Shown: positions 18,890 to 28,460 of the stretch, piece after piece
Layout: each line of letters begins with the position of its first letter
Position numbering within the stretch: the stretch's first letter is position 1
Assembly: GCA_965242855.1 (NCBI GenBank)
Contig: OZ251509.1
Coordinates: 2,914,001 to 2,978,000 of the forward strand
Length of the DNA: 64,000 bases
Source: WTGU01 sp965242855
Lineage (GTDB): Bacteria > Pseudomonadota > Alphaproteobacteria > UBA828
Direction: 5' to 3'
The notes under the pieces: model-generated
What the model saw: only the letters and a program-made list of their open reading frames with translations
Database searches by the model: none
What the model was told of the DNA's origin: nothing
Position numbers and translations under genes: made by a program

Positions 18890-20347
18890 TTGCGGGGCGC
18901 CTTGCGTACCTCCCCCCTCTCCCGTCTTTCGGAGGCCGCCCGCGGCCTGTCGGCGCGGCTGCTGGCGTTGACGGTGCTCTTCGTCCTCCTCGGCGAAGTC
19001 TTCATCTACGTGCCCTCGATCGCCCGCCACAGGCTGGTCTTCCTCGAGGAGCGGATCGAAGCCGCGCGCTTGGCGACGCTCGCCGTCGAGGCGGCGCCGG
19101 ACCGGGCGGTCGCCGATGCACTCGGGGCCGCGCTCCTGGCCCGCGCGGGCGTCGCGGCGGCGGCGGTCGAGCGACCCGACGGCCGCAAGACGATCGTGGG
19201 CGGCGGCACGGAGACCGAACTCGACGCGCACTTCGACCTGCGCGAGGCGACCTTCCTCTCTTTGATCGGCCACGCCTTCGACACGCTCCGTCATGGCGGT
19301 GCCAGAACCATCCGGGTAGTGGGGACGGCGGCCGGCGAGCCGCCGGGCACACTGGTCGACATCCGGCTGCCGGAGGCGTCACTTCACGCGGCGATGATCG
19401 ACTATTCGGGGCGCATCCTCGCGCTCTCCCTGGTGCTCGCCTTCATCGTCGCCGGGTTGGTCTATCTGTCGCTGCACTGGCTCATGATCCGCCCGCTCGG
19501 CCGCATGACCGACAGCCTGATCTCGTTTCGACGGGCGCCGGAAGACGCCGCCGCCACGATCGCGGTGAGCGGCCGGCGCGACGAGATCGGTCTCGCGCAG
19601 CGGGAACTGCACGTGATGCAGCGGCGCGTGCGTGCCGCGCTGCGGCAGAAGGCGCGGCTCGCCGCGGTCGGCGCCGGAGTCGCCAAGATCAACCACGATC
19701 TCCGCAACATGCTGGCGACCGCCGCGCTGTTCTCGGACCGCCTGGCGGACGCCCGCGACCCGGACGTGCGGAAGCTGGCGGCCCCCATGGTCTCGGCCAT
19801 CGACCGGGCAGCCGCGCTGTGCACCCAGACGCTGACCTACGCCACCGCAGGCGTGCCGGAGCCGCGCCGGTCGTCCTTCGCCCTGGCGCCGCTCGTCGAC
19901 GAGGTGAGGAGCGCGCTTCCCATCGCCGCCGGCGGTGCCATCGTCTGGTGCAACGACGTGCCGCCTGGCCTCCGCGTTTCGGCCGACCGCGACCAGGCTT
20001 ATCGCGCGGTCACGAACCTCGCGCGGAACGCGGTGGAGGCGCTGGCCGGCCGCGCGGAGGGCGGAACGGTGCGCATCGGCGCCCGGCGCGAGGCGGCGGA
20101 CACGATCGTCGAAATCGCCGACACCGGGCCGGGCCTTCCGGACGAGGCGCGCGACCACCTGTTCGAGGCGTTCTCCGGCGCAGGTCAAAGCGACGGCACC
20201 GGCCTCGGCCTCGCCATCGCGCGCGACCTCATGCACAACCACGGCGGCGCGATCAGCCTCGACCGCTCCGGCCCGACGGGCACGGTCTTCAGCCTCCGCT
20301 TCCCCGACCCACCTGCCGGCGAGGAAGCGAAACCTTACAGGGCATGA
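18890..20347 (+). CDS. Orphan sensor histidine kinase
   Basis: 485 residues. Hydrophobic segments at about 22-42 and 168-190 enclose a roughly 125-residue periplasmic domain, followed by a HAMP-like region. The H-box is GVAKINHDLRNMLATAA. The catalytic domain has NLARNAVEAL, DTGPGLP and GTGLGLAIARDL. No response regulator is adjacent, so the partner is unknown. The GTG or TTG region upstream could add a few residues; the ATG at 18890 fits the membrane anchor. It lies immediately upstream of the restriction-modification pair on the same strand. Confidence 0.85.
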   Translation: MRGALRTSPLSRLSEAARGLSARLLALTVLFVLLGEVFIYVPSIARHRLVFLEERIEAARLATLAVEAAPDRAVADALGAALLARAGVAAAAVERPDGRKTIVGGGTETELDAHFDLREATFLSLIGHAFDTLRHGGARTIRVVGTAAGEPPGTLVDIRLPEASLHAAMIDYSGRILALSLVLAFIVAGLVYLSLHWLMIRPLGRMTDSLISFRRAPEDAAATIAVSGRRDEIGLAQRELHVMQRRVRAALRQKARLAAVGAGVAKINHDLRNMLATAALFSDRLADARDPDVRKLAAPMVSAIDRAAALCTQTLTYATAGVPEPRRSSFALAPLVDEVRSALPIAAGGAIVWCNDVPPGLRVSADRDQAYRAVTNLARNAVEALAGRAEGGTVRIGARREAADTIVEIADTGPGLPDEARDHLFEAFSGAGQSDGTGLGLAIARDLMHNHGGAISLDRSGPTGTVFSLRFPDPPAGEEAKPYRA

Positions 20348-20395
20348 GAAATACGGGTTAGAATGCGTGTTCAGGCTCGGCCGGTCGGAGAGCGT

Positions 20396-21418
20396 ATGAT
20401 CAAAGCGCCGGATTTCGGGGCCGTCGCGCTGCCTCCGAAGGGCATCGCGCTGCCAAAGGACGACAACACGTCCGCAGGTCTTCGAATCCTGCGGGCAGCC
20501 AACGAACGGTTCCGCCGGACCGCGTGGCCGCCTCCCTTCGACCGGACCGCGCATACGCTGCGACAGGGCGACGCCCGCGACCTGTCGCATATCGAGGACG
20601 AAACGGTCCATCTGGTCGTTACGTCCCCGCCCTACTGGACGCTTAAGGAATACCCGGAAACCGCCGGGCAGATCGGTGCCATCGAGACTTACGAGACGTT
20701 CCTCGACGCGCTCGACGAGGCATGGCGCGAATGCGCGCGCGTTCTGGTGCCGGGAGGGCGCGTCTGTTGCGTCGTCGGCGACGTATGCATCCCCCGTCGA
20801 AAGTTCGGGAAACACGTCGTCATGCCGCTTCACGCCGACATCCAGGTCCGCTCGCGCGCCCTCGGACTCGACGTGTTGACGCCGATCTTCTGGCACAAGA
20901 TCGCGAACGGCGTCACCGAAGCGAGAGGGAACGGCGCCGGATTCTACGGGAAGCCGTACCAGCCTGGAGCGATCGTGAAGAACGACATCGAGTATGTGCT
21001 GTTTCTGAGGAAGGGCGGCGCGTACAGGAAGACGACCCCTCTGCAGAAAGCGCTGTCCATGCTCACCAAAGAGGAAATGCAAGGGTGGTGGCGGCCCGTC
21101 TGGACGGATATACGCGGCGCTTCGACACGCAACGGTCACCCCGCCCCATATCCTCCCGAACTCGCGGAGCGCCTGATCCGCATGTTCTCGTTTGCGGGAG
21201 ACGTCGTTCTCGATCCTTTCGCCGGAACCGGCAGTACGACGGTCGCCTCGGTCGCGTCCGGCCGGAACTCGGCAGCCGTGGAAATCGACCCAGGCTATGT
21301 GGGGATCGCGGCGGACAATATCCGAAAGGCGATTGTGAAGGGACGCGATACGGGAACCGCCCGCGCCGAATTCGACAATTTCGCGGAACGATGTGCTCGC
21401 GCACGGGGTACGAATTGA
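20396..21418 (+). CDS. Type II DNA methyltransferase, N4-cytosine type (beta class order)
   Basis: 340 residues. The catalytic motif IV is TSPPYWTLKEY (about residue 70), and the S-adenosylmethionine motif DPFAGTGSTTVAS is near the C-terminus. This order is that of beta-class enzymes, and Ser-Pro-Pro-Tyr suggests N4-methylcytosine. The ATG at 20396 has a GGAG ribosome site 7 bp upstream; an upstream ATG at 20363 is less well placed. The stop overlaps the start of the next gene (TTGA). The recognition sequence is unknown. It probably protects host DNA from the nuclease encoded next. Confidence 0.9.
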   Translation: MIKAPDFGAVALPPKGIALPKDDNTSAGLRILRAANERFRRTAWPPPFDRTAHTLRQGDARDLSHIEDETVHLVVTSPPYWTLKEYPETAGQIGAIETYETFLDALDEAWRECARVLVPGGRVCCVVGDVCIPRRKFGKHVVMPLHADIQVRSRALGLDVLTPIFWHKIANGVTEARGNGAGFYGKPYQPGAIVKNDIEYVLFLRKGGAYRKTTPLQKALSMLTKEEMQGWWRPVWTDIRGASTRNGHPAPYPPELAERLIRMFSFAGDVVLDPFAGTGSTTVASVASGRNSAAVEIDPGYVGIAADNIRKAIVKGRDTGTARAEFDNFAERCARARGTN

Positions 21419-22122
21419 GTACTCGTCTTCTAGACACATTCCGGAGCCTTTTCGAGGGGAAAGCCTATCTTCATAGGAAATCCAACCTCGGCGATTTTGT
21501 CGCGATGCATTTATACGAGGATCTGTACCGACTCGGACGGTCGAAAGGATATGTTGATCGTGTCGACAGCGGTCTTTCCGTGCTGAACACACAGAACCGT
21601 CTCCGAGGTATCCAAGCGCGTCGAGGCGACGGCAGTTTCGGTGAGATCGTTCCGAATGCCGATGCCATAAAGGACGACGGTTTCCTCGTTCGTCGTGGAC
21701 CAATTGCCACCATTGAGATCGGGATCGAAGTCAAAATCCTGATGAAGGCGATGATCAAACAGATCGATCGCGTGATAAATGATTTGAAGGGACAGGCTAG
21801 CCAATTTCGTTCACGCGGAAGAAATCCGATTTGTGTTGGATTGGTTGGCATTAACCACGCCCCCTATTGCACAACCTATGAGGGCAGCCGATCCTTTCGC
21901 ACGGATGGAAAGAAATACAAGAATCCGGTAGACGAAGCCGACGACGCGGCGGAACGATTGCGGAGACTTGCAGCTCTTTCTTTCGACGAGTTTCTTATTC
22001 TTCGCTTCGAAGCTGTCAATGAACTACCTTACGTCTTCTCCTGGTCCGACGAAGAAGCGACGAAGCTGGATTATGGTGCGGCTCTCGTCCGGATCAGCCA
22101 GCAATACACGATACGCATATAA
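21415..22122 (+). CDS. Putative type II restriction endonuclease, PD-(D/E)XK fold
   Basis: 235 residues from a TTG start overlapping the methyltransferase stop. Residues 80-107 read PNADAIKDDGF, then IEIGIEVKIL, compatible with a PD...ExK nuclease core (Asp83 or Asp87, Glu105, Lys107). I do not recognise a named family. Position and translational coupling to the methyltransferase are the main grounds for the call. The gene is visibly more AT-rich than its neighbours, as is common for transferred restriction genes. Confidence 0.68.
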   Translation: MSTRLLDTFRSLFEGKAYLHRKSNLGDFVAMHLYEDLYRLGRSKGYVDRVDSGLSVLNTQNRLRGIQARRGDGSFGEIVPNADAIKDDGFLVRRGPIATIEIGIEVKILMKAMIKQIDRVINDLKGQASQFRSRGRNPICVGLVGINHAPYCTTYEGSRSFRTDGKKYKNPVDEADDAAERLRRLAALSFDEFLILRFEAVNELPYVFSWSDEEATKLDYGAALVRISQQYTIRI

Positions 22123-22296
22123 ACCGATTGTTTCGGCACTACACTGGCAGCCGGAATACCGACCGCTGGTGCCCTACGGTGTGCGGGTCTGGAGGCTCGC
22201 GCACCGGGGCGCTCGTTCGGCTCGCCTTTCCGCCCGTTTGGACGCATAGTGCGGCGGCTTCTCACCGGCCAACGGAGTGACTCCGCCCAGGCAGCC

Positions 22297-23103
22297 ATGC
22301 GCATCGCGAGCTGGAACGTCAATTCCGTCCGCCTGCGAGCGGAGGGACTGCGCCGCCTGGACGCGGCGGTGGCTCCCGACGTGCTCTGCCTCCAGGAGAC
22401 CAAGGTCGAAAACCGGCACTTCCCGCACGAGATTGCCGACGCGCTCGGCTACGCGCACCGGCTCGTCCACGGCCAGAAGGGTTATCACGGCGTGGCCATC
22501 CTCTCTCGCCTGCCGTTCGAGCGTGCCGAGACGCGCGACTGGGCGGGCCGGGAGCAGGCGCGCCACGGCTATGTGACCATCGGCGCGCCGGGAGGAAAGG
22601 CCCTCGAGATCCACTGCTTCTACGTGCCGTCCGGCGGCGACGAGCCCGACCCGGCGGTCAACGAGAAGTTCGCCCACAAGCTCGCCTTCCTCGACGAGAT
22701 GGCGGACTGGTTTTCCGACCGACGCCACCCGAAGAACCGCTTCGTCCTGGTCGGAGACCTCAACGTGGCACCGCTCGAAACCGACGTCTGGTCGCACAGG
22801 CAATTGCTGTCGGTGGTCAGCCACACGCCCGTCGAGACCGCCGCCCTCGCCGCGGTCGCGGCGTCGCATGGCTGGATCGACGCCGTGCGCCGGTTCGTGC
22901 CGCCGGAGCGGAAGCTCTACTCCTGGTGGAGCTACCGCGCCCGCGACTGGTCAGCCTCCGACCGCGGCCGCAGGCTTGACCACATCTGGGTTACGCCGGC
23001 GTTGGAAACGGCGCTCCGCGACGCCTTCATCCTCCGCGACGCCCGCGGCTGGCCGAAGCCGTCGGACCACGCCCCCGTCACCGCCGAACTCGCGTTCCGC
23101 TAG
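22297..23103 (+). CDS. xth: Exodeoxyribonuclease III
   Basis: 268 residues beginning MRIASWNVNSVRLRAEGL. Catalytic features are CLQETKVEN (Glu), GDLNVAPLETDVW (Asp, Asn), RRLDHIWVTP and SDHAPVTAEL (His). It is an AP endonuclease and 3'-5' exonuclease of base-excision repair. Start at the second ATG (22297), which matches the family N-terminus. It is on the same strand as the restriction-modification pair but separated by 174 bp. Confidence 0.95.
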   Translation: MRIASWNVNSVRLRAEGLRRLDAAVAPDVLCLQETKVENRHFPHEIADALGYAHRLVHGQKGYHGVAILSRLPFERAETRDWAGREQARHGYVTIGAPGGKALEIHCFYVPSGGDEPDPAVNEKFAHKLAFLDEMADWFSDRRHPKNRFVLVGDLNVAPLETDVWSHRQLLSVVSHTPVETAALAAVAASHGWIDAVRRFVPPERKLYSWWSYRARDWSASDRGRRLDHIWVTPALETALRDAFILRDARGWPKPSDHAPVTAELAFR

Positions 23104-23142
23104 CGGCGGCCGCCGCGCGCGACCGCTCGCCCGGCGCGCGGC

Positions 23143-23850
23143 TCAGTGAATCTCCTTCACCTCGCGCAAGAGCCGGGCCATCGTCTCGGCGGAGAAACCG
23201 GGCTCCTTGCAGGCCGCGAGGATCGGCGCCTCCCGGCGCTGGCAGAGCGCGGCGGCGGCCGGAACCTCGCGCACCGCCTCGCGCGGAATGACGACCGCGC
23301 CGTGGCGGTCGGCATGCACGAGATCGCCGCCGTGCGTCACCATGCCGCAGACATCGACAGGCCCGCCGTGGGAAACCACGTGGACCCAGGCGTGCGACGG
23401 CACGACGGTGCCGGAAAGAAACTGGAAGCCGTCGGCGATGGCGTCGAGATCGCGCACCGCGCCGTTGGTCACGACACCGAGCGAACCGAGGGCCTGATGC
23501 ACGTTGGAATGCACCTCCCCCCACCAGGAGGCCGCGCCGGGCCGCGAATCGATGTCCTGGATCACCATGATCGACGGCTTGGGGCCGTCCTCCACATAAC
23601 GGTAATAGGCGATGCGGTCGGCGATGACCGCGTCGTCGTCCGCCGCCGGGCGTTCCATCGCGCGGATCGTCGCGGTACGGGCGTAGCCCACCATCGGCGC
23701 CAGCGCCGGGAACGCGCAGATGAGCGTCCCGGTCGTGAAACCGAGGGCCCGGCGCTCGGGACACACGATCTCGAGCGCGTTGCAGATGGTCGGTGTGTCG
23801 AAGGCGCGCAGGGCGGCGAGCGCGTTTTCGTCGAGCGGTTCATCGGTCAC
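23143..23850 (-). CDS. RraA family protein (aldolase/demethylmenaquinone methyltransferase-like)
   Basis: 235 residues from a GTG start, beginning with DEPLDENALAALRAFDTPTICNALE, typical of the fold. The conserved core is GVVTNGAVRDLDAI (Arg-Asp pair) and VHADRHGAVVIP. Relatives are 4-hydroxy-4-methyl-2-oxoglutarate aldolases or regulators of RNase E. The length and extra N-terminal segment fit the catabolic group better, but the substrate is unknown. It lies 74 bp downstream of the cyclic-nucleotide-binding gene on the same strand. Confidence 0.83.
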   Translation of the reverse strand: MTDEPLDENALAALRAFDTPTICNALEIVCPERRALGFTTGTLICAFPALAPMVGYARTATIRAMERPAADDDAVIADRIAYYRYVEDGPKPSIMVIQDIDSRPGAASWWGEVHSNVHQALGSLGVVTNGAVRDLDAIADGFQFLSGTVVPSHAWVHVVSHGGPVDVCGMVTHGGDLVHADRHGAVVIPREAVREVPAAAALCQRREAPILAACKEPGFSAETMARLLREVKEIH

Positions 23851-23924
23851 CGGTGGTCTCCCTCGTCGAAGGCGCCGGATCATCGCCGATGGAGAAGAGC
23901 CGGGCAAACGAAAGCCGCGCCGGC

Positions 23925-24413
23925 TCACGCAGGGGCGCCCTCCCCGGCCGATTCCTCCAGCGCCTTGAGTCGCCCGGCGGTCTCCCGAAGCCGCCGGTTG
24001 GTCTGTTCCAGACGGCCGGCGAGCTCGCGCAGGAGCTCCACCGATATCTGCGGGAACTGGGTGATCAGCTGGAAGAACACGTCCTTGGCGATGCGCAAGG
24101 TCACCAGCTCTTCGGTCGCCGTGATCGTCGCGGTGCGCGGCACGTCGCACAGAATCGAGATTTCACCGATGAAATCGTTGCGCTTCACCGTGGCGACGGT
24201 GAGCGGCCCGGCGGTGCTCTCGATCGTTACCTCGGCCTCGCCGTCGACGATGATGTAGGCGGCGTCGCCCATGTCGCCCTGGTGGAAGAGCGCGTCCCCG
24301 GGCGCGAAGACGAGCCGCTCGCTGGTGAAGGCCAGCAGCTTGAGCTTCGCCGAATCGATGTTCCGGAACAGCGGAATGTTCCGCAGCAAGTCGACGTCCT
24401 GTTGCAGATCCAT
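23925..24413 (-). CDS. Cyclic nucleotide-binding domain protein
   Basis: 162 residues. Residues 10-130 form a cNMP-binding beta barrel: IPLFRNIDSAKLKLLAF, GDALFHQGDMGDAAYIIVDG and FIGEISILCDVPRTATITA, with the phosphate-binding cassette FIGEISIL...RTAT. The C-terminal 35 residues are probably a coiled coil (LAGRLEQTNRRLRETAGRLKAL). There is no DNA-binding domain. It starts 27 bp after the ABC transporter gene, so the pair is almost certainly one operon, suggesting it senses a nucleotide for the transporter. Confidence 0.88.
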   Translation of the reverse strand: MDLQQDVDLLRNIPLFRNIDSAKLKLLAFTSERLVFAPGDALFHQGDMGDAAYIIVDGEAEVTIESTAGPLTVATVKRNDFIGEISILCDVPRTATITATEELVTLRIAKDVFFQLITQFPQISVELLRELAGRLEQTNRRLRETAGRLKALEESAGEGAPA

Positions 24414-24440
24414 GACCTGCCTCCTCACGGGGCCGCGCCC

Positions 24441-27107
24441 CTATTCGTTCGCCGCCAATTCGCGAAGGACCGTCCCCTCCGCGTCGATTTCGTCGTAGCG
24501 GCCCTGCTCGACGACGCGCCCGTTCTTCATGACGAGGACGCGGTCGAAGCGCGCGGCGAGATTCGCGCGGTGCAGGGACCAGATCACGCCGCGGCCCTCG
24601 AACGCCTTCAGGATGTTGTCGAGGATGCGGTTCTGGGACGCCGCTTCGAGCGCCGCCGTGGCCTCCGACACGATCAGCACGTCGGGCGCCTTCATGACCG
24701 CCCGCGCGATGGTGAGCTTCTGCCGCTGAGCGCTCGAGAGCCGGGCGCCGGCGATGCCCGCCTGATAGTCGAGCCCGACCTCCATCACGGTCGGCCGCAG
24801 CCCGCGGTCGTCGATCACGTCGGAGACGAGCCGGCCGATCTTTTCGGCCGCCTGCGCCTGCCCGTAGGCCACCTTGCCGAAGAGGACGTTGTCCTGCACG
24901 GTCGCCGCCGCGTTGTACGTCTCGGGATCGAAGAACCCGACCGCGCCCGCGAGCGCCGCCGGCAGCGTCTCCATGAAGCGCTTGCGGGCCGCCAGAACCT
25001 TCGTCTGCACCTCCTCGTCGAGCAGACCCAAGCGATGACGCGCCGGGATCAGCCGGAACGGCAGGGACAGAAGCTTCGTGCGGTCGGCCGCGTCCAGCGC
25101 GTCCAGCCGCTCCTTGTCCACGCGCGCGACGAGCGCCTGATAATCGGGCAGGTCGTCGGCGTCGATGAAGCTGAAGCGCTGGAACAGCTCGTGGTCGGGC
25201 GGCAGGTCGGCGAAGAGTTCGATCATGGTCGCGGCGAGCCGGTAGCCCCGCGAGACCAGAGCCTCGATCAGGTCGGCCTCATCGAGCACGGCCAGAACGT
25301 GCGCGTTCTCCGCCAGGCGGTCCATTTCCAGCGTCTCGTCGGTCGGCGTGCCGAAGATGAGGTTCTCGGCAAGCGTCGCGTTGGTGTTGTAGCGCTCGGG
25401 ATCGAAGGTCTCGACCAGGGCGCGGTAGCGGGGCTCCTCCAGCCGCTCGGCGAGGGCGCGGCGGACCTCGAGGACGCGCCGCGCCGCATCCGGGCGAGCG
25501 GCGGGATCGAGGGAGCCGCGAAGGCCGAGCCGGTACACGTCCTCGGCCATGTCCGCGATGTCGAGGGCGCGAAGCGCCGGGCCGATGGCGTCCTCGGGCC
25601 CGCGCGCGCCCGCCGCGCGATAATCCACCCAGTCGGCGAAGACGTCGTCGGTGGAGTTGCCGGCGCGCTCCGACTCCGCCTCCCAGTCTGCGCGCGCCGC
25701 GGCGTCCCCTGCAGCACCGGCCGGCCGGCGCTTGAGCCCGTAGAAGAGATTGTCCCGGAGCGAGGTCTGGAACACGAAACCGTTCTGTGCCACGAAACCG
25801 ATCCGCCGCCCGGTCACGGATTCGGGCAGGCCGGCGAAGTCGGCGGCGCCGACGCTCAGACGGCCACCGGTGGGCGCGACCAGCCGCGCCAGCATCAGCA
25901 TCAGCTCTTCCTTGCCGCTGCCGGCGCTCCCCACCACGGCGACGCGCTCGTTCAGCGGCAGCGTGAAGCTCACCCCGCTCACGATGCTGACCTGATCGTC
26001 GTCCTGGAGGGAGAGATTGGCCGCGACCAGATCGCCGTCGAGCCTGTCCAGGCCGGGCGCGGCCGTCTGCTTCTCCTCGTCGAGCATCCCCTGCGGCTCG
26101 AACTGGGCGACCACCTGCTCGTACTTGATTCGCGAGTCTTCCTTGATCTGGTAGAAGGCGAGGAGCTCCTTCCAGGGCGGCGACAGATCCTTGTAAGCGG
26201 CGAGAATGGCGACCAGCGAGCCGAGCGTCAGATCGCCCTCGATGACAAGGACGCCGCCGATCGTGAAAAAGAAGAACGGCGTGAGCTGGGCCAGGAAGTT
26301 GTTGAGGAACTTGATGAAGAACTTCTTGTTGTAGATCTGGTAGCGGATATCGAAGATCTCGCTCAGGCGCTGCGAGAAGTCGGAAAGCGCGTAGCGCGAG
26401 GCGTCGTGGGCGTGTATCTCGCGGACGCCGGCGACCGACTCGCCGATCCGGTCCGACAGCCTGCGCACCGCCCGGACACGCGCCTTGGCGAGTGCGTTCA
26501 CCCGCCGCTGAAGCCTCGGGATGATGTAGCCCTGGATGGGATAGAGGGCGATCGCGGCCGCTCCCATGAGCGGATCCTGGGCGAAGATGAAGAAGATCGC
26601 CGTCAGCAGCAGGCCCCCCTGCAACGCCGGCAGGGCGAAGGCGTCGCCGATGAAGCCGCCGAGCGGCTCGACCTCGGCGGTGATCATGGGAATCAGCTCG
26701 CCCTGACTGACCTTGCGGAAATGCGGCAGAGGAAAGCGCAGGATCCGCGCGTAGAGCATGTAGCGCAGGCGGCGCAGCATGCGCTCGCCCAGGCGGCCCT
26801 TGTAGATGTTGATGTACAGCTTGAAGCCGCCGTTGACGAACACCAGCGCCAGAAAAAGGATGCACAGCGTCAACAGAAGCCATATCTGCTCCAGCGCGAA
26901 CAGTTCGAACCCGAAGATCGTCAACGGCCGGGGAAACTCGTCCCCCTGGAGCGTCGGATCGTCGGCGTCGAGCGCGTGGTTGACGATGAGCTTCGGGATT
27001 TCGAGGGAAACGTAGTAGAACGGGAGCGAGCACGCGGTGACCAGCAGGATGTAGATCTGCTGCGCCCTGGTGTGGCGAAAGGTGAACCTGAAGATGCTCT
27101 TGTCCAT
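24441..27107 (-). CDS. ABC transporter, fused permease-ATPase with enlarged degenerate nucleotide-binding domain
   Basis: 888 residues. Residues 1-330 are an exporter-type membrane domain with about six helices. The ATPase part is abnormal. The Walker A run GSAGSGKE (393-400) has Glu where Ser/Thr binds Mg. The signature is LSSAQRQ (790-796), not LSGGQ, and Walker B is VLIVSEA (810-816) without the usual Asp-Glu. The Q-loop (Gln441) and H-loop (His846) remain. Between Q-loop and signature lie about 350 residues, far more than usual. The motif that normally follows the Q-loop once occurs three times: TSLRDNLFYG (448), ATLAENLIFG (577), ATVQDNVLFG (735). Start taken at MDKSIFRF (27107). It is co-transcribed with a cNMP-binding protein. 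Substrate unknown. Confidence 0.85.
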   Translation of the reverse strand: MDKSIFRFTFRHTRAQQIYILLVTACSLPFYYVSLEIPKLIVNHALDADDPTLQGDEFPRPLTIFGFELFALEQIWLLLTLCILFLALVFVNGGFKLYINIYKGRLGERMLRRLRYMLYARILRFPLPHFRKVSQGELIPMITAEVEPLGGFIGDAFALPALQGGLLLTAIFFIFAQDPLMGAAAIALYPIQGYIIPRLQRRVNALAKARVRAVRRLSDRIGESVAGVREIHAHDASRYALSDFSQRLSEIFDIRYQIYNKKFFIKFLNNFLAQLTPFFFFTIGGVLVIEGDLTLGSLVAILAAYKDLSPPWKELLAFYQIKEDSRIKYEQVVAQFEPQGMLDEEKQTAAPGLDRLDGDLVAANLSLQDDDQVSIVSGVSFTLPLNERVAVVGSAGSGKEELMLMLARLVAPTGGRLSVGAADFAGLPESVTGRRIGFVAQNGFVFQTSLRDNLFYGLKRRPAGAAGDAAARADWEAESERAGNSTDDVFADWVDYRAAGARGPEDAIGPALRALDIADMAEDVYRLGLRGSLDPAARPDAARRVLEVRRALAERLEEPRYRALVETFDPERYNTNATLAENLIFGTPTDETLEMDRLAENAHVLAVLDEADLIEALVSRGYRLAATMIELFADLPPDHELFQRFSFIDADDLPDYQALVARVDKERLDALDAADRTKLLSLPFRLIPARHRLGLLDEEVQTKVLAARKRFMETLPAALAGAVGFFDPETYNAAATVQDNVLFGKVAYGQAQAAEKIGRLVSDVIDDRGLRPTVMEVGLDYQAGIAGARLSSAQRQKLTIARAVMKAPDVLIVSEATAALEAASQNRILDNILKAFEGRGVIWSLHRANLAARFDRVLVMKNGRVVEQGRYDEIDAEGTVLRELAANE

Positions 27108-27223
27108 GAGCAGAACCGGACTCCCGCCGCCGCCCGGGGAGGGCGCCGCGCACCCTAAAGGAGCGTCCACTGCGGGGAAACCCGGCCCGCGCGTGCCGGG
27201 GCGCCGCCGCCCGACGGCCCACC

Positions 27224-28459
27224 GTGACTAGCGCCGTCGGCTTCGTCCTCAAGGGCTATCCGCGGCTGTCGGAGAGCTTCATCGCGCAGGAGATCCTGGC
27301 CCTCGAACGGCGCGGCCTCGTCATCCGCCTCCATGCGCTGCGCCGCCCCGCCGAGAGCGCCACCCATCCGGTCCACGACGCGATCGCCGCGCCGGTCCGC
27401 TACCTGCCCGAGTATCTGCACCGGGAGCCGGCGCGGGTCCTCCGCGCCTGGCGCGCCCTCCGCGACACGACGGGCTACGCGGACGCCCGCCGGCTCTGGC
27501 GCGCCGACTTCGCCCGGGACCGCACGCGCGGGCGCGTCCGCCGGTTCGGCCAGGCGCTCGTCCTCGCCCATGAACTGAGCCCGGACACGGGCCGGCTTCA
27601 CGCCCACTTTCTGCACACGCCGGCGTCGGTCGCGCGCTATGCGGCGGCGCTCCGCCGCATCCCCTGGTCGGTCTCCGCACACGCCAAGGACATCTGGACC
27701 TCGCCCACGTGGGAACTCTCGGAAAAGCTCGCGGACTGCGCCTGGGCCACGACCTGCACGGAGGCCAACCGGCGCCATCTCGCCGGCCTCGCCCCGCCCG
27801 GCCGGGTCGCGCTCGTCTATCACGGGCTCGACCTGGAGCGCTTCCCGCCGCCGCCCGAACCGCGCCCGCCGCGCGACGGAAGCGATCCCGCCGATCCGGT
27901 GCGCTTCCTCTCGGTGGGCCGCGCGGTGGAGAAGAAGGGCTACGACGACCTGCTCGCGGCGCTGGCGGCGCTGCCCGAAACCCTCGCCTGGCGCCTCGAC
28001 CATATCGGCGGCGGCGCGCTTCTCGGCCGCCTGCGAGCCGCCGCCCATGCGCGCGGCATCGGCGGGCGGATCGTCTGGCACGGCCCCCGGCCCCAGGGCT
28101 TCGTGCTTCGGGCCTTCCGCGGCGCCGACCTGTTCCTGCTCGCCTGCCGCGCGGCCGCGGACGGCGACCGCGACGGCCTTCCGAACGTCCTCATGGAGGC
28201 GCAGAGCCAGGAGCTCGCCGTCGTCTCGACCCGCTTCTCGGCGATCCCGGAACTGGTGCGGGACGGGGCGACCGGCCGCCTGGTCGAGCCCGGCGACAGG
28301 CCGGGGCTCGCCAGGGCGATCGCGGCGCTCGCCGCCGCGCCGAGCCTGCGCGCCCGCCTCGGCCGCGCCGGGCGGGAGCGGGTCCACGCCCGCTTCGCCC
28401 TCGACGCCTGCATCGAGCCGCTCGCCGCCCGCTTCGGGCGCGCCCGCGCCGCGGCTTGA
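27224..28459 (+). CDS. Glycosyltransferase, GT4-like
   Basis: 411 residues from a GTG start. The N-terminus VGFVLKGYPRLSESFIAQE is typical of GT4 enzymes of exopolysaccharide pathways. The C-terminal donor-binding half has VGRAVEKKGYDDLL, the Glu-containing GLPNVLMEAQSQ and EPGDRPGLARAI. It should transfer a sugar from a nucleotide-sugar at the inner face of the membrane. First gene of a five-gene operon whose members overlap or nearly touch. It is divergent from the ABC exporter gene, with 116 bp between. Confidence 0.88.
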   Translation: MTSAVGFVLKGYPRLSESFIAQEILALERRGLVIRLHALRRPAESATHPVHDAIAAPVRYLPEYLHREPARVLRAWRALRDTTGYADARRLWRADFARDRTRGRVRRFGQALVLAHELSPDTGRLHAHFLHTPASVARYAAALRRIPWSVSAHAKDIWTSPTWELSEKLADCAWATTCTEANRRHLAGLAPPGRVALVYHGLDLERFPPPPEPRPPRDGSDPADPVRFLSVGRAVEKKGYDDLLAALAALPETLAWRLDHIGGGALLGRLRAAAHARGIGGRIVWHGPRPQGFVLRAFRGADLFLLACRAAADGDRDGLPNVLMEAQSQELAVVSTRFSAIPELVRDGATGRLVEPGDRPGLARAIAALAAAPSLRARLGRAGRERVHARFALDACIEPLAARFGRARAAA

Positions 28460-28460
28460 G

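Noticed and set aside
23793..27158. A 1121-codon plus-strand open frame
   Set aside because: Antisense to the ABC exporter and cNMP genes, with shadow composition rich in Arg, Gly, Asp and Val and no motif.
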